Shown here one piece after another: positions 1-9,130 of a DNA stretch of 64,000 nucleotides (the first letter of the stretch is position 1; each line of letters starts with the position of its first letter). A program made the position numbers and the translations under genes. The notes under the pieces were generated by a model. It searched no databases and was not told the origin of the DNA. It worked only from the letters and a program-made list of their open reading frames with translations. Location: assembly GCA_964446835.1 (NCBI GenBank), contig CAYUQT010000050.1:1-64000 (forward strand). Direction: 5' to 3'. Origin of the DNA: CAYUQT01 sp964446835. Its GTDB lineage: Bacteria > Planctomycetota > Phycisphaerae > UBA1845 > JAFGLZ01.

Positions 1-2
1 AG

Positions 3-2774
3 AAGACCGAGGAGATCGAACGCTACTTCTCGACCTCGCTCGACCTCTTCGTCATCGCCGATACCGACGGCTACTTCCGTCGCCTGAACCCCCAATGGGA
101 AGCCACGCTAGGGCACAAGCTGGAAGAACTGGAAGGATGCCGCTTCCTGGAGTTGGTTCATCCGGACGATCGCGAGGCAACCTCGCAGGCCGTGTCGCGG
201 CTGGCGGCCCAAGCGGCAATCATCAACTTCGTGAATCGCTACCGCTGCAAGGATGGTTCGTACCGTTGGATCGAGTGGCGTGCAACCCCCAAGGGCAAGC
301 AGATCTTCGCTGCCGCCCGCGATATTACGGAACGAAAGCAGGCCGAGGCGGCACTGCAACAGCAGCGGGAGGAACTGCAGACCATCATTGACTCTGTTCC
401 CGCATTGATCTTCTACAAGGACGCGGACAATCGGCTGATCCGGGTTAACAGGGTGTGGGCCGAGACGATGGGATTGCCGCAGGATCGGATGCCGGGGAAA
501 TCGATGTACGATGTTTTTCCGAGAGACGCAGCCGAGAGACTCCAAAGGGAGGACAAGCTTGTTATCGAGAGCGGACGGCCGCTTCGGGGCATCTCCGAGG
601 TCGTTGAGACGGCACAGGGAACGCGGTATTTCCTTACGGACAAGGTTCCGTTCCGAAATGAGAAGGGCGATGCGATCGGGGTCATCGGTCTGACCCAGGA
701 CGTCACCGATCGCAGACGGGCCGAGGTTGAAGCGGCTGCCCGGGCGGCCATCTCGCAGGCCTTCCTTCAGTCGATGTCCCTCGAAGACACCTACAAGGGA
801 CTGGCGGAGTGTCTGGTGGCCACGCTGGGATTTCCGATCGCCGCCATCGAACTGTACGATCGCCAGCGGGGCGAGATGGTGCTGGTGGGGCTGGCAGGCA
901 TGCCGGAAGTCCCCGTCGGGCTGCGGGTGCCGGTCGATCAGACGCCTTCGGGCGTTGTAGCCACCGGCGGTGATGACCTCTGCGAGATACACGCCGGCCA
1001 GCGGCCCGAGTATCGGTATGAGACATTACGTTGGTTGCGGGTCGAGACCTTCCTCTGCGTGCGGTTTGAGGCCGGCGATCACGAGGTCGGGACGGTGGCT
1101 ATGGCCGATCAGCGATCGCGGGGCGACGCGGCAATGTGGTTGCCGAATCTCAAGGCGATTGCCGCCGTGCTCTCCCTGGGGATCCAGCGCAAACGTACTC
1201 AGGATCGGCTGCGCGAGAGCACGGCTCGGTTGGAAACGGCGGTTCGGGCATCCAATGTCGGGCTGTGGAACTGGGACCTCAAGACCAACAAGGTGTACTA
1301 CTCACCGGAATGGAAGCGACAGATCGGCTACGAGGACCACGAGATATCCGACACCTTCAGCGAATGGCAGGATCGTGTCCATCCCGATGATCTCGATCGA
1401 GTGCTTCATACCGTCAGAAGCTATCTGGAGAACCCCTGGCCGGACTATCAGGTGGAGTTTCGTTTCCGGCACAAGGACGGATCGTACCGCTGGATCCTGA
1501 CGCGGGCGTCGCTCCTATACAGTGACGAGGGGGTACCGCTTCACATGTTGGGCGCCCACGTGGATATCACCGATCGCAAGCAGGCGGAAGAAGAACGCCG
1601 CCGGATGGAGGATCGTCTGCGACAAATCCAGAAGCTCAACGCCCTGGGCGAACTGGCAGCCGGCGTGGCCCACGACTTCAACAATCTCTTGACGGTCATG
1701 CGGGGCAATGCCTTCCTGGCTCTGGAGTCGGCGGCGGCCGTCGGTGAAATCCAGGAGCCGCTCGAGATGATTCAACAGTCCATTGACCGCGCCACGGACA
1801 TGACCCGGTCCCTTCTGGCCTTCGGGCGCTCGTTGCCGTCGGAGAGGAAGGAATGCCTCCTGGGTGACTTGCTTCAGGAGGCCCTGCGTCTGATTCGCTA
1901 CTCGTTGCCGCGGCAGATCGATTTGGAAACCGAGATCGCCTGTGACATGGCCTGTCGTCTCATGGTGGATCGAACGCAGTTCCAGCAGGTTCTGCTGAAT
2001 CTTGCTATCAACGCCCGCGATGCGATGCCCCAGGGCGGCAAGCTTCGAATAGCGGTTCATCCGGCCCACGTGGCCGACGCAGCCCACTCGCGGCTCAGCC
2101 CCTGTCCAGGGGAGTCTTCGATTCGGATTACCATTGCTGACAATGGTACGGGCATCCCTTCCGAGGTCCTGCCTCGCATCTTCGAGCCGTTCTTCAGCAC
2201 CAAGCCAAGGGGAAAGGGTACGGGGTTAGGCTTGTCGATCGTCAGCGGGATCATCGAAGAGCACGGGGGTACGATCGGTGTCGATTCTGAGATAGGTGTG
2301 GGCACCACCTTCCGCGTCGATTTGCCTTGCCAGCGGGCCGGAGAAGGCAACCACGATGTCGCCCGGTCGTCTGCGGTTCAGAAGGTTCAGGGACATGGCG
2401 AACTGATTCTGGTGACCAGCGAGGACCCCTACCTCAGAGGCTCTATTGCGGGCTCGCTGAGGTCGGTGGGATATTCGGCAGTAGCCGCCGCAGGACACGA
2501 GGCACTGCCCACGCTGATCGGCGCCCATCGTTCGGAGCTTCGTCTGGTGGTTTCGGACGCGGCTCGATCGGAGGATCATATCCCCGACATGCTCCGGGAC
2601 ATCCGCTCGGTGGGGCGAGACCTGCCCGTGGTGTTTCTGGTGAGGTCCTCGGCGATCGATGAGGGGGGGTTGGATGCCCACGCCACGGTCATGTCGAGGC
2701 CTTTCATGATGGCCGATCTTATGGAGAGGGTACACGCAATTCTTGAAGGCGACCCAACGGAGAGTCACACATGA
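3..2774 (+). CDS. PAS/GAF sensor histidine kinase with C-terminal receiver-like domain (5' partial)
   Basis: The reading frame is open from the window edge, so the N-terminus is missing. Visible order: a PAS domain already under way at base 3 (ending in an ITERK-type PAC end near 330), a second PAS (about 380-720), a GAF-like domain (about 760-1190), a third PAS (about 1230-1580), then a HisKA box with the phospho-acceptor His in AHDFNN (about 1670), and an HATPase_c domain with N box (NARDAM), G1 (DNGTGIP) and G2 (GKGTGLGL). The last 120 residues resemble a receiver domain, with an Asp in VVSDAA, but Arg replaces the usual conserved Lys before PF. No membrane segment is visible, so sensing is probably cytoplasmic unless it lies upstream. 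It overlaps the response regulator by ATGA, implying translational coupling and a cognate pair. The input signal is unknown. Confidence 0.93.
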   Translation, partial: KTEEIERYFSTSLDLFVIADTDGYFRRLNPQWEATLGHKLEELEGCRFLELVHPDDREATSQAVSRLAAQAAIINFVNRYRCKDGSYRWIEWRATPKGKQIFAAARDITERKQAEAALQQQREELQTIIDSVPALIFYKDADNRLIRVNRVWAETMGLPQDRMPGKSMYDVFPRDAAERLQREDKLVIESGRPLRGISEVVETAQGTRYFLTDKVPFRNEKGDAIGVIGLTQDVTDRRRAEVEAAARAAISQAFLQSMSLEDTYKGLAECLVATLGFPIAAIELYDRQRGEMVLVGLAGMPEVPVGLRVPVDQTPSGVVATGGDDLCEIHAGQRPEYRYETLRWLRVETFLCVRFEAGDHEVGTVAMADQRSRGDAAMWLPNLKAIAAVLSLGIQRKRTQDRLRESTARLETAVRASNVGLWNWDLKTNKVYYSPEWKRQIGYEDHEISDTFSEWQDRVHPDDLDRVLHTVRSYLENPWPDYQVEFRFRHKDGSYRWILTRASLLYSDEGVPLHMLGAHVDITDRKQAEEERRRMEDRLRQIQKLNALGELAAGVAHDFNNLLTVMRGNAFLALESAAAVGEIQEPLEMIQQSIDRATDMTRSLLAFGRSLPSERKECLLGDLLQEALRLIRYSLPRQIDLETEIACDMACRLMVDRTQFQQVLLNLAINARDAMPQGGKLRIAVHPAHVADAAHSRLSPCPGESSIRITIADNGTGIPSEVLPRIFEPFFSTKPRGKGTGLGLSIVSGIIEEHGGTIGVDSEIGVGTTFRVDLPCQRAGEGNHDVARSSAVQKVQGHGELILVTSEDPYLRGSIAGSLRSVGYSAVAAAGHEALPTLIGAHRSELRLVVSDAARSEDHIPDMLRDIRSVGRDLPVVFLVRSSAIDEGGLDAHATVMSRPFMMADLMERVHAILEGDPTESHT

Positions 2775-3430
2775 CGAAACAACCTATTACGATTGTCCTG
2801 GCAGACGATCACGCCATGGTCCGCGGGACCATTCGGCGACGATTGCAGGATGAGTCCGACTTCAACGTGGTCGCCTCCGTGGCGACGACGGATGAGGCGG
2901 TGACCGAGGCGATTCGAACCCAGCCCAATGTGGTACTCATGGATATCGATATGCCCGGTACCTATTGTTTTCAGGCCGCCAAGACGATCCAGGAGCTCTG
3001 TCCGGGAACACATGTCGTCTTCCTGAGCGCCTTCTTCCACGATCGTTACATTCAACAGGCCATCAGCGTGAATGCATGGGGGTATGTCGTCAAGAGCGAT
3101 TCAGAGGACAACCTCGTCATGGCCATCCGCACAGCGGCCTCGGGGGCGACCTACTTCTCTCCAGAGATTCAGTCGAAGCTGGTCGTAGATGACGGTGTGT
3201 TGCGGATGGCCGCTCCAGACCATACGCGGCTGAGCATCCTTACACATCGCGAGATGGAGGTGCTGCGCCACATCGCCCGAGGACTGTCTCAGAAGGAGAT
3301 CGCTCAGGCGATGCACATCAGCGCCAATACCGTGCACCGTCACACAGACAGCATCATGAGTAAGCTGGAGATTCACAGTCGGGTGGAGTTGGCGCGATTG
3401 GCTATTCGAGAAGGTATCGCCGAGGCCTGA
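2771..3430 (+). CDS. NarL/FixJ-family response regulator with LuxR HTH
   Basis: This is a 219-residue two-domain regulator. The receiver domain (about 1-125) has the acidic pair D12-D13, the phospho-acceptor Asp58 in MDIDMP and a Lys in VVKSD near 107. A LuxR-type helix-turn-helix (about 155-215) has the typical LTHREMEVLRHIARG and SANTVHRH segments. The start codon overlaps the kinase stop (ATGA), so the two are coupled. It is expected to be phosphorylated by that kinase and bind DNA as a dimer; the targets are not evident. The next gene starts about 380 bp downstream, so it is probably last in its operon. Confidence 0.95.
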   Translation: MTKQPITIVLADDHAMVRGTIRRRLQDESDFNVVASVATTDEAVTEAIRTQPNVVLMDIDMPGTYCFQAAKTIQELCPGTHVVFLSAFFHDRYIQQAISVNAWGYVVKSDSEDNLVMAIRTAASGATYFSPEIQSKLVVDDGVLRMAAPDHTRLSILTHREMEVLRHIARGLSQKEIAQAMHISANTVHRHTDSIMSKLEIHSRVELARLAIREGIAEA

Positions 3431-3441
3431 TGCCCCTCTGA

Positions 3442-3480
3442 TGTCTCTCGGTGTCTGTTCACGGAGTGACGCCAGAGACA
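3442..3480 (+). terminator. hairpin after response regulator gene
   Basis: TGTCTCT and GGTGTC pair with GACGCC and AGAGACA, giving about 13 bp with one bulge around a 12-nt loop, 11 bases after the regulator stop. There is no T-tract, so it may be a processing hairpin or a weak terminator. Confidence 0.4.
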
Positions 3481-3810
3481 ATCACATCCCAGCGAGACGG
3501 CCTTTCTGGCCCCCAAGTAAAGCCTCACACCACGAAATCAAGTGCATAGACAATACGACCCTCTTTTGGGATATGCAGATTCAGTAGGCAAACAATAAAT
3601 TGGGCATCACTGCTCATCAATCCGAGCCTTTTCGAAGTCGATCTCCTAAGGCACAGGAAACCCATCAGCGTAATACCCGGATCAGTACCCGGGACCGTGG
3701 CAGGGGAGTCTCGTTTCAACAGATCTTGCGGAGCAAGAGAGGGTTTCGAGAGGTCGGACCGCCGGACCACGTTGGGGTGTGCGGTTCACCAGTATGTCCG
3801 TGTGAGAACG
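3481..3810. other. intergenic region upstream of carbonic anhydrase gene
   Basis: No gene is supported. Open frames across this stretch have no homology-like content. The sequence contains the repeated ACCCGG in 'acccggatcagtacccggg' near 3677-3697. I see no convincing promoter hexamers or known riboswitch. Confidence 0.5.
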
Positions 3811-5358
3811 ATGATGAAGAGACTCATCACACCATGGCTCTACCTGATCATTACCTCTTCAGTCTCAGCGTCGTCAACCGGCGGGTTGGGAGTCGGCTCG
3901 GACGAGGCCTTGAAACGGCTACAGGTCGGAAATGCGCGATTCACCTCTGGCAAGTGCATCCATCCGAATGCCTCCGAGGAACGGCGGATCGAAACCGCTC
4001 AGCACGGCCAGCATCCCTTCGTCACGGTGATCACCTGTTCGGATTCTCGGTGCCCACCCGAACGGCTCTTCGATCAGGGTGTTGGCGACGTGTTCGTCAT
4101 CCGCGTGGCCGGTAACGTCTGCAACACCGACGAGATCGGTTCGGTGGAATACGGCGTCGGACACTTGGGGACGTCTCTGGTCGTTCTGCTGGGGCACTCT
4201 CAATGTGGGGCCGTAACCGCGGTGGCCACGGGCGCCAAGGTCCACGGATGCATCGCCCCGCTGGTTGAAGGCATAGGGCCCGCCGTGAAGACCGCACAGA
4301 AGAAGCATCCGGATCTGAAGGGCAAGGACCTGGTTCCCGCTGCGATCGAGGCGAACGTATGGCAGGGGATCGATGACCTGTTCCGACGGAGTTCCGAAAT
4401 CCGGGAACTCGTGCGGGCCGGCAAGGTCAAGGTTGTCGGCGCGATCTACAGCATCGAGAACGGGACGATCCGATGGATGGGCGTCCATCCCGAGCAGGAT
4501 CGGTTACTGACCTATGCGGATAGCGCGGCGCACGGCGAGCACGCCGCTACGGCACCCGCCTCCAGTGATAAGCATTCGACGGCCGATGCGACGGCTTCTC
4601 ATGTTCAGGCCGGAACGACCAGTGCCCCTGCGGCCTCTCATGCTGCAGGGGGACCTGAGACCCTCACGGCCCAGCAGGCGCTGAATCGACTGAAGGACGG
4701 CAACGCACGATTCAATCTGGGCACCTCGCTCTATCCGAACACGGCGGGAGATCGTCTCACCGAAACGGCCAAGAACGGCCAGCATCCGTTCGCGACGATT
4801 GTCGGCTGCTCGGATTCCAGGCAACCCCTGGAGATCCTGTTCGATCGGGGCATCGGCGATCTGTTTGTCGTTCGTGTGGCCGGCAATGTGTGCGGAACCG
4901 ATGAGATCGGGTCCATCGAATACGGCGTGGGCCATCTGAATACGCCGGTACTGTTAGTGCTGGGACACACCGCCTGTGGCGCCGTCACGGCGGTGGCGAC
5001 CCAGGCCGAAGTTCATGGCAACATCACCCCGCTCGTGGCGAACATCAAACCCGCCGTGGACGCGGCCCACAAAGCCCACCCGAACCTGGACGGCAAAGAC
5101 CTGGTTCCGGCTGCGATCAAGGCGAATGTCTTCCACAGCATTCGCGAGGTGTTCCGACGCAGTCCCGAGATTCGTGAACGAGTCAAGGCCGGGCAACTGA
5201 ACGTTCTCGGGGGGATCTACCACATCGAAAGCGGGCGGATTGATTGGTTGGGTGAGCACCCCGAGCAGCGGATGCTGCTCGGGATGAGTTCCCCGGATCA
5301 CACGCAAGGACAGCAGGCAGCACCCTCTTCGTCGAAAGGGGCGTCTGCAGGGCACTAG
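3811..5358 (+). CDS. secreted tandem beta-carbonic anhydrase (two catalytic domains)
   Basis: The protein has 515 residues and catalyses reversible CO2 hydration, probably outside the cytoplasm. An N-terminal signal peptide (Met-Lys-Arg followed by a hydrophobic stretch ending VSAS) is followed by two beta-carbonic anhydrase domains of about 200 residues, separated by an Ala/Ser/His-rich linker of about 45. Both keep the zinc and catalytic set: CSDSR with GHSQCG in the first, CSDSR with GHTACG in the second. Each also carries the same insert around GKDLVPAAI. The usual form is one domain per chain, dimerising, so this is a covalent dimer from internal duplication. The in-frame stretch upstream (from 3697) does not look like protein, so I start at the MetMet before the signal peptide; 3814 is equally possible. 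There is no strong Shine-Dalgarno sequence. Confidence 0.92.
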   Translation: MMKRLITPWLYLIITSSVSASSTGGLGVGSDEALKRLQVGNARFTSGKCIHPNASEERRIETAQHGQHPFVTVITCSDSRCPPERLFDQGVGDVFVIRVAGNVCNTDEIGSVEYGVGHLGTSLVVLLGHSQCGAVTAVATGAKVHGCIAPLVEGIGPAVKTAQKKHPDLKGKDLVPAAIEANVWQGIDDLFRRSSEIRELVRAGKVKVVGAIYSIENGTIRWMGVHPEQDRLLTYADSAAHGEHAATAPASSDKHSTADATASHVQAGTTSAPAASHAAGGPETLTAQQALNRLKDGNARFNLGTSLYPNTAGDRLTETAKNGQHPFATIVGCSDSRQPLEILFDRGIGDLFVVRVAGNVCGTDEIGSIEYGVGHLNTPVLLVLGHTACGAVTAVATQAEVHGNITPLVANIKPAVDAAHKAHPNLDGKDLVPAAIKANVFHSIREVFRRSPEIRERVKAGQLNVLGGIYHIESGRIDWLGEHPEQRMLLGMSSPDHTQGQQAAPSSSKGASAGH

Positions 5359-5641
5359 ACAACAATTCTCATCGCGGCGACCTCCGCAGGCAACGTCTGG
5401 TGGCCTGCGGCAGCATCACGCGATCCGGCAGTGCGTCTGGGGTGGGGATTCGGCAGCGCGTTGTCAGAGAGGGGATTGGGCAAGGCATGAGTAGCTGCGA
5501 ACGGAGAGGTCGGGTCTGGTGCCCCGACCTGCTCCTACGAATGTGTGCGTTCTTGGTTCCTGGCGAGCGCAAAGGGCGCTCGCAGGTGATGCGATCTCTT
5601 GAGTTAGGGAGATGAGGAAAGAAAGCGCAGGAGAATCAGAC

Positions 5642-7618
5642 ATGAAACTGGGGTCGAAGATCGGTTCGGGGTTTGGGAGCCTGATCGTCATTGCGGTGGC
5701 TTTGGGTGGGCTGGCAGTCTACAGCATGCTGGGTGTGAAGACCGCCGCCACGGCACTGTCGGAGCAGAGCGTGCCTTCCGTCGGTGTGGCCAACAATGTG
5801 GAGCGGAACAGCCTGATGACGATGTATCAGGCTCGGGGCTACGCCTTCACCGAGGAGAAGCAATACCTGGACGGTGCCAAGAAGGAACTCGAAGCCGTCA
5901 AGAAGTATCTGACCGAGGCCAAGGCACATGCCGGCAAGTACAACATTGCCGTCCTGCGTGAAAACGCGGCCAAGGCCGAGGCGAAGGCTTTGGAATATGA
6001 GACTCTGTTGAACCAAACCGTAACCGTCACGGATGCGATGGCCAAGGAAAAGGCCGCTTCGCTCGTCGTTGCCGACAAGTACATGAAGCTCTGTGCCGAC
6101 TTCCTCACCGACCAGATGAAGCAACTGGACGACGAGATGGAGGCCGCACTGAAGACGAAAGGCGCCGCGGGCGCTACGACACAGCCTGTGATCACCCATG
6201 AGAAACTCGCCGAACGCGTCAAGAAGACCACGCTCTGCAATGACATTGTCAATATCGGCAACTGGATTCGTATCGGCACGTGGCAGTCGATCGCCACGCG
6301 CGATCCGAAGCTCTTCCTGGAAACCGAGAAGCGGTTCGACGACGTGAACAAGAAGCTGGATGAGCTGAAAGCAATCACCAAGCTGGAGCATAATATCAAA
6401 CAGATCGAGGAATGCCGCGCCGCGGGCAAGGAATACCTGGGCTGCATGGAGCGATTCCTGACGAACTGGCAGGCGCGTGAAGAGCTTGGCAAGAAACGGG
6501 GAGTGGTGGCCGACGACGTTCTCAAGGCCGCGCAGGACACGGCCGAGGCCGGCATGAAGGAAACGCAGCAGGCCTCCAGCGGTGCTGCTGAGTCTCTTTC
6601 GATGGCTTCGACCACGATGATCGTCGGGTTGTGCATCGCCGTTCTGGTTGGGGTTCTGCTGGCAATATTCATCACGCGCGGCATCACCAAGCCGATCAAT
6701 CGAATCATCAACGGTCTGGAGGAAGGTGCCAACCAGGTGAATGCTGCCGCCGGTCAGGTTTCATCGGCCAGTCAGTCGCTGGCCGAGGGTGCCAGCGAAC
6801 AGGCCTCGTCGCTTGAGGAGACTTCCAGCGCGTTGGAGGAGATGGCCGGCATGGCCCGCCAGAACGCGGACAACAGCAAGCAGGCCAACGACCTGATGAC
6901 GCAGGCTCGAAATGTCATCACCGAGGCCGACGGTGCAATGAAAGAGGCCAGCAATGCGATGACGCAGATCTCCGAGGCATCGGACAAGATCAGCAAGATC
7001 ATCAAGGTGATTGAAGAGATTGCGTTCCAGACGAACCTGTTGGCGTTGAACGCGGCGGTCGAGGCGGCTCGTGCGGGTGAGCACGGCAAGGGCTTTGCCG
7101 TGGTGGCCGACGAGGTCCGCAACCTCGCCCAGCGCGCGGCACAGGCCGCTCGCGAGACCGGCGACCTGATTGAGCAGACGGTCACCCGCGTGGGGCGCGG
7201 CGTGGAGCTGAACCAGACGACGTCGGCGAGCTTCGTGAGGATTGGCGAGGCCGCGGGCAAGGTGGCCGACTTGGTGGCCCAGATCACCCGAGCCTCCGCT
7301 GAGCAGGCGCAGGGCGTCGATCAGGTGAACACGGCGGTGGCGCAGATGGACAAGGTGACCCAGCAGACGGCGGCCAATGCGGAGGAGTCATCGTCGGCTT
7401 CCGAGGAACTGAGTGCCCAGGCCCAGACCGTTAAGGGCATGGTTGAGGAACTGGTTGCACTGGTTGGCGGCAGCGCCGCTGCCAACGTGGCAAATAGCGG
7501 GAAGTCCGTAGCCCATGAATCGAAGCCTGCCGCTCATGCTCAGACGGTGGGATCGAGCAAGGCCGTCGCTCATGCGACGGTTCACGCGGGAGCGGACGGC
7601 AACATGAACGAGTTCTAG
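5642..7618 (+). CDS. methyl-accepting chemotaxis protein
   Basis: This is a 658-residue transmembrane chemoreceptor. TM1 spans about 11-31, an extracytoplasmic helical sensor region covers about 32-320, TM2 lies near 322-345 followed by a short HAMP-like stretch, and the rest is the long signalling coiled coil. The hairpin tip is clear: EIAFQTNLLALNAAVEAARA then GFAVVADEVRNLAQRA. The C-terminus ends NMNEF, similar to CheR-binding pentapeptides such as NWETF but without Trp. The start is chosen at 5642 because AGGAG lies 9 nt upstream; an earlier in-frame ATG at 5612 has no such support. A cheW gene follows; no cheA, cheR or cheB is in the window, so the core kinase is encoded elsewhere. The ligand is unknown. 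Confidence 0.95.
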   Translation: MKLGSKIGSGFGSLIVIAVALGGLAVYSMLGVKTAATALSEQSVPSVGVANNVERNSLMTMYQARGYAFTEEKQYLDGAKKELEAVKKYLTEAKAHAGKYNIAVLRENAAKAEAKALEYETLLNQTVTVTDAMAKEKAASLVVADKYMKLCADFLTDQMKQLDDEMEAALKTKGAAGATTQPVITHEKLAERVKKTTLCNDIVNIGNWIRIGTWQSIATRDPKLFLETEKRFDDVNKKLDELKAITKLEHNIKQIEECRAAGKEYLGCMERFLTNWQAREELGKKRGVVADDVLKAAQDTAEAGMKETQQASSGAAESLSMASTTMIVGLCIAVLVGVLLAIFITRGITKPINRIINGLEEGANQVNAAAGQVSSASQSLAEGASEQASSLEETSSALEEMAGMARQNADNSKQANDLMTQARNVITEADGAMKEASNAMTQISEASDKISKIIKVIEEIAFQTNLLALNAAVEAARAGEHGKGFAVVADEVRNLAQRAAQAARETGDLIEQTVTRVGRGVELNQTTSASFVRIGEAAGKVADLVAQITRASAEQAQGVDQVNTAVAQMDKVTQQTAANAEESSSASEELSAQAQTVKGMVEELVALVGGSAAANVANSGKSVAHESKPAAHAQTVGSSKAVAHATVHAGADGNMNEF

Positions 7619-7627
7619 TCTCCGATG

Positions 7628-7678
7628 TCCCCCTCGGCGGCCAGGGGCAAGCAGGGGCTTGTCCACCGCCGAGGGGGA
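7628..7678 (+). other. long perfect hairpin between chemoreceptor and cheW
   Basis: A 13-bp perfect inverted repeat (TCCCCCTCGGCGG with CCGCCGAGGGGGA) encloses a loop that can itself pair (GGGCAAGC with GCTTGTCC). No T-run follows, so it is more likely an mRNA processing or stability element than a simple terminator. Confidence 0.6.
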
Positions 7679-7749
7679 ACCCTCATGATCGTGAACAGGG
7701 AGTCAGGAGACGACGGAACAAGGGGAGAGAGGCAGATCGGAGCTGATTC

Positions 7750-8235
7750 ATGGCAACGCAGACATTGATGGAATCCAAGACGGCAGTGGAGAGCAGTCTG
7801 GGTGGCAAGTACCTGACGTTCCGGCTGGCGGACGAGGAGTACGGTCTGGGGATCCTGAAGGTCCGTGAGATCAACAAGATCATGGACATTACGGCGGTTC
7901 CCCGGATGCCGGCGTACGTCAAGGGAGTGATCAACCTTCGGGGCAAGGTGATTCCGGTGGTGGATCTCCGCCTGCGTTTTGGTCTGGCGGAAGCGAAACA
8001 CACGGATGAGACGTGCATCATCGTGGTGGACGTCGGGACGGAGACGGGCGTGATCGTGGACACAGTTCAAGAGGTGCTGGACATCTCGGATCAGCAGATC
8101 GAACCACCTCCGGCGGTGGGTTCGGATGTGAACACGGAATTCATCCTGGGGATGGGCAAGGTCGGCGATCGGGTGAAGATCCTGCTCGACATCAATCGTG
8201 TCCTGGGCAATGAGCAGGCTATGGAATCCGCGTGA
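7750..8235 (+). CDS. cheW: chemotaxis coupling protein CheW
   Basis: This is a 161-residue CheW-domain protein that would bridge chemoreceptors and the CheA kinase. A CheW fold covers about 20-150 with the diagnostic segments FRLADEEYGL, VPRMPAYVKGVINLRG and VIPVVDLRLRFG. GGAG lies about 8 nt upstream of the ATG. It sits 131 bp after the chemoreceptor gene, separated by a long hairpin, and directly before a decayed second receptor, so the three probably formed one chemosensory operon. Confidence 0.95.
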   Translation: MATQTLMESKTAVESSLGGKYLTFRLADEEYGLGILKVREINKIMDITAVPRMPAYVKGVINLRGKVIPVVDLRLRFGLAEAKHTDETCIIVVDVGTETGVIVDTVQEVLDISDQQIEPPPAVGSDVNTEFILGMGKVGDRVKILLDINRVLGNEQAMESA

Positions 8236-8253
8236 TTCTTTGAGCGTTAGCTC

Positions 8254-8767
8254 GGGGGACGGAGCCGTCAGCGAGGTTGCTCACGTCATGCCGCAGCCCG
8301 CTGAGGTGTTCGAGGTGATCGGCAAGGTCACCGACATCCTGGAGCAGATTGCGTTCCGGACGAACACGCTGGCGTTGCGCGCTGCGGTTGAGGCGGCTCG
8401 GGCAGGCGAATACGGAAGGAGCTTCGCCGTCGTGGCGGAGGACGCTCGCTTATTGGCCCAACGAGCTGCACAGGCGGCCAGTGATACCGCCGACCTGATC
8501 GAACAGGTCGGCAACGGTGACAGGAACGAGACGGATTCGAGGGACCGGGCAATTGTTCGGATCGACGCCCTGACACAAGAGACGGCCGCCAATCTGCGGG
8601 AGTCGTCCTTCGCATCTCAATAGCTCAGCGCCCATGCGGAAACAGTTCGGAGCATGGCGCAGGATCTCATGGCGAGAATCGGCGGCAGCGCTTCAGGAGT
8701 TCTGCCATCGGATGCCGTTTCGAGCGAGTCGGAGGAGGTCGGCAGAAAGTCGATGATCTTCGGATGA
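8254..8767 (+). pseudogene. decayed methyl-accepting chemotaxis protein (signalling domain only)
   Basis: From DGAV (8254) the translation is collinear with the signalling domain of the intact receptor at 5.6 kb. The 33 residues from DGA to the tip IAF match in length exactly, and the tip (EQIAFRTNTLALRAAVEAAR, SFAVVAEDARLLAQRA) is recognisable. After DLIEQ about 40 residues are missing relative to the intact paralogue. The reading frame then hits TAG at 8621-8623, where the paralogue has Glu (ASEELSAQ versus ASQ-stop-LSAH). Past the stop, homology continues (ETVRSMAQDLMARIGGSA) to a TGA at 8765. There is no sensor domain and no membrane segment. A short product from 8288 to 8623 could still be made, but the lesions indicate a pseudogene. 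Confidence 0.85.
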
Positions 8768-8839
8768 ACTGTTCTTGAGGTCCTCGATGTGAAGGCCGCC
8801 ATCATCGTAATGGGCCTCGGGACTGGGGCGGATTTGTGC

Positions 8840-9130
8840 ATCGATCCTGGGACGCCTCGTGGGATCATTCCGTGGTTTCCGTCGCCAGGAGAGCCGATGG
8901 TCCCGTCGATGCCAACGGACGACCGTATCTGGTTTGACGATCAGGAGGCAAGACCGCCAATCTCCCCACGGCCTGGACAGCCACACCCAGAAGAGCCGGT
9001 CGCGGTTCCGTAATCGTTGGCGCTTCATCGATCGACGTTGAACGATCAGTTGCTGACGGAGAGCCAAGTTCTCTGCGGCCAACGATCGCGCGGCCTGGAA
9101 GCGGTGCCCGAAGCAAACACATGCTGAAGA
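8840..9130 (-). pseudogene. transposase/integrase remnant
   Basis: The minus strand encodes a stretch with LAAENLALRQQL, RLRNRDRLFWVWLSR, LLIVKPDTVVRWHRR and RRPRIDAQIR in order. This is the N-terminal part of the rve-type transposases common in Planctomycetes and other soil or aquatic bacteria. The DDE catalytic core that should follow is absent; the frame runs instead into the antisense of the decayed chemoreceptor tail. No terminal inverted repeats were found. It is a truncated relic, and a plausible agent of the damage to the neighbouring receptor. Confidence 0.7.

Noticed and set aside
5400..5615. Small open frame before the chemoreceptor gene
   Set aside because: No ribosome-binding site and no protein-like pattern.
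8621..8623. TAG read as pyrrolysine or programmed readthrough
   Set aside because: The frame also carries a 40-residue deletion and no sensor domain; no Pyl machinery is seen.
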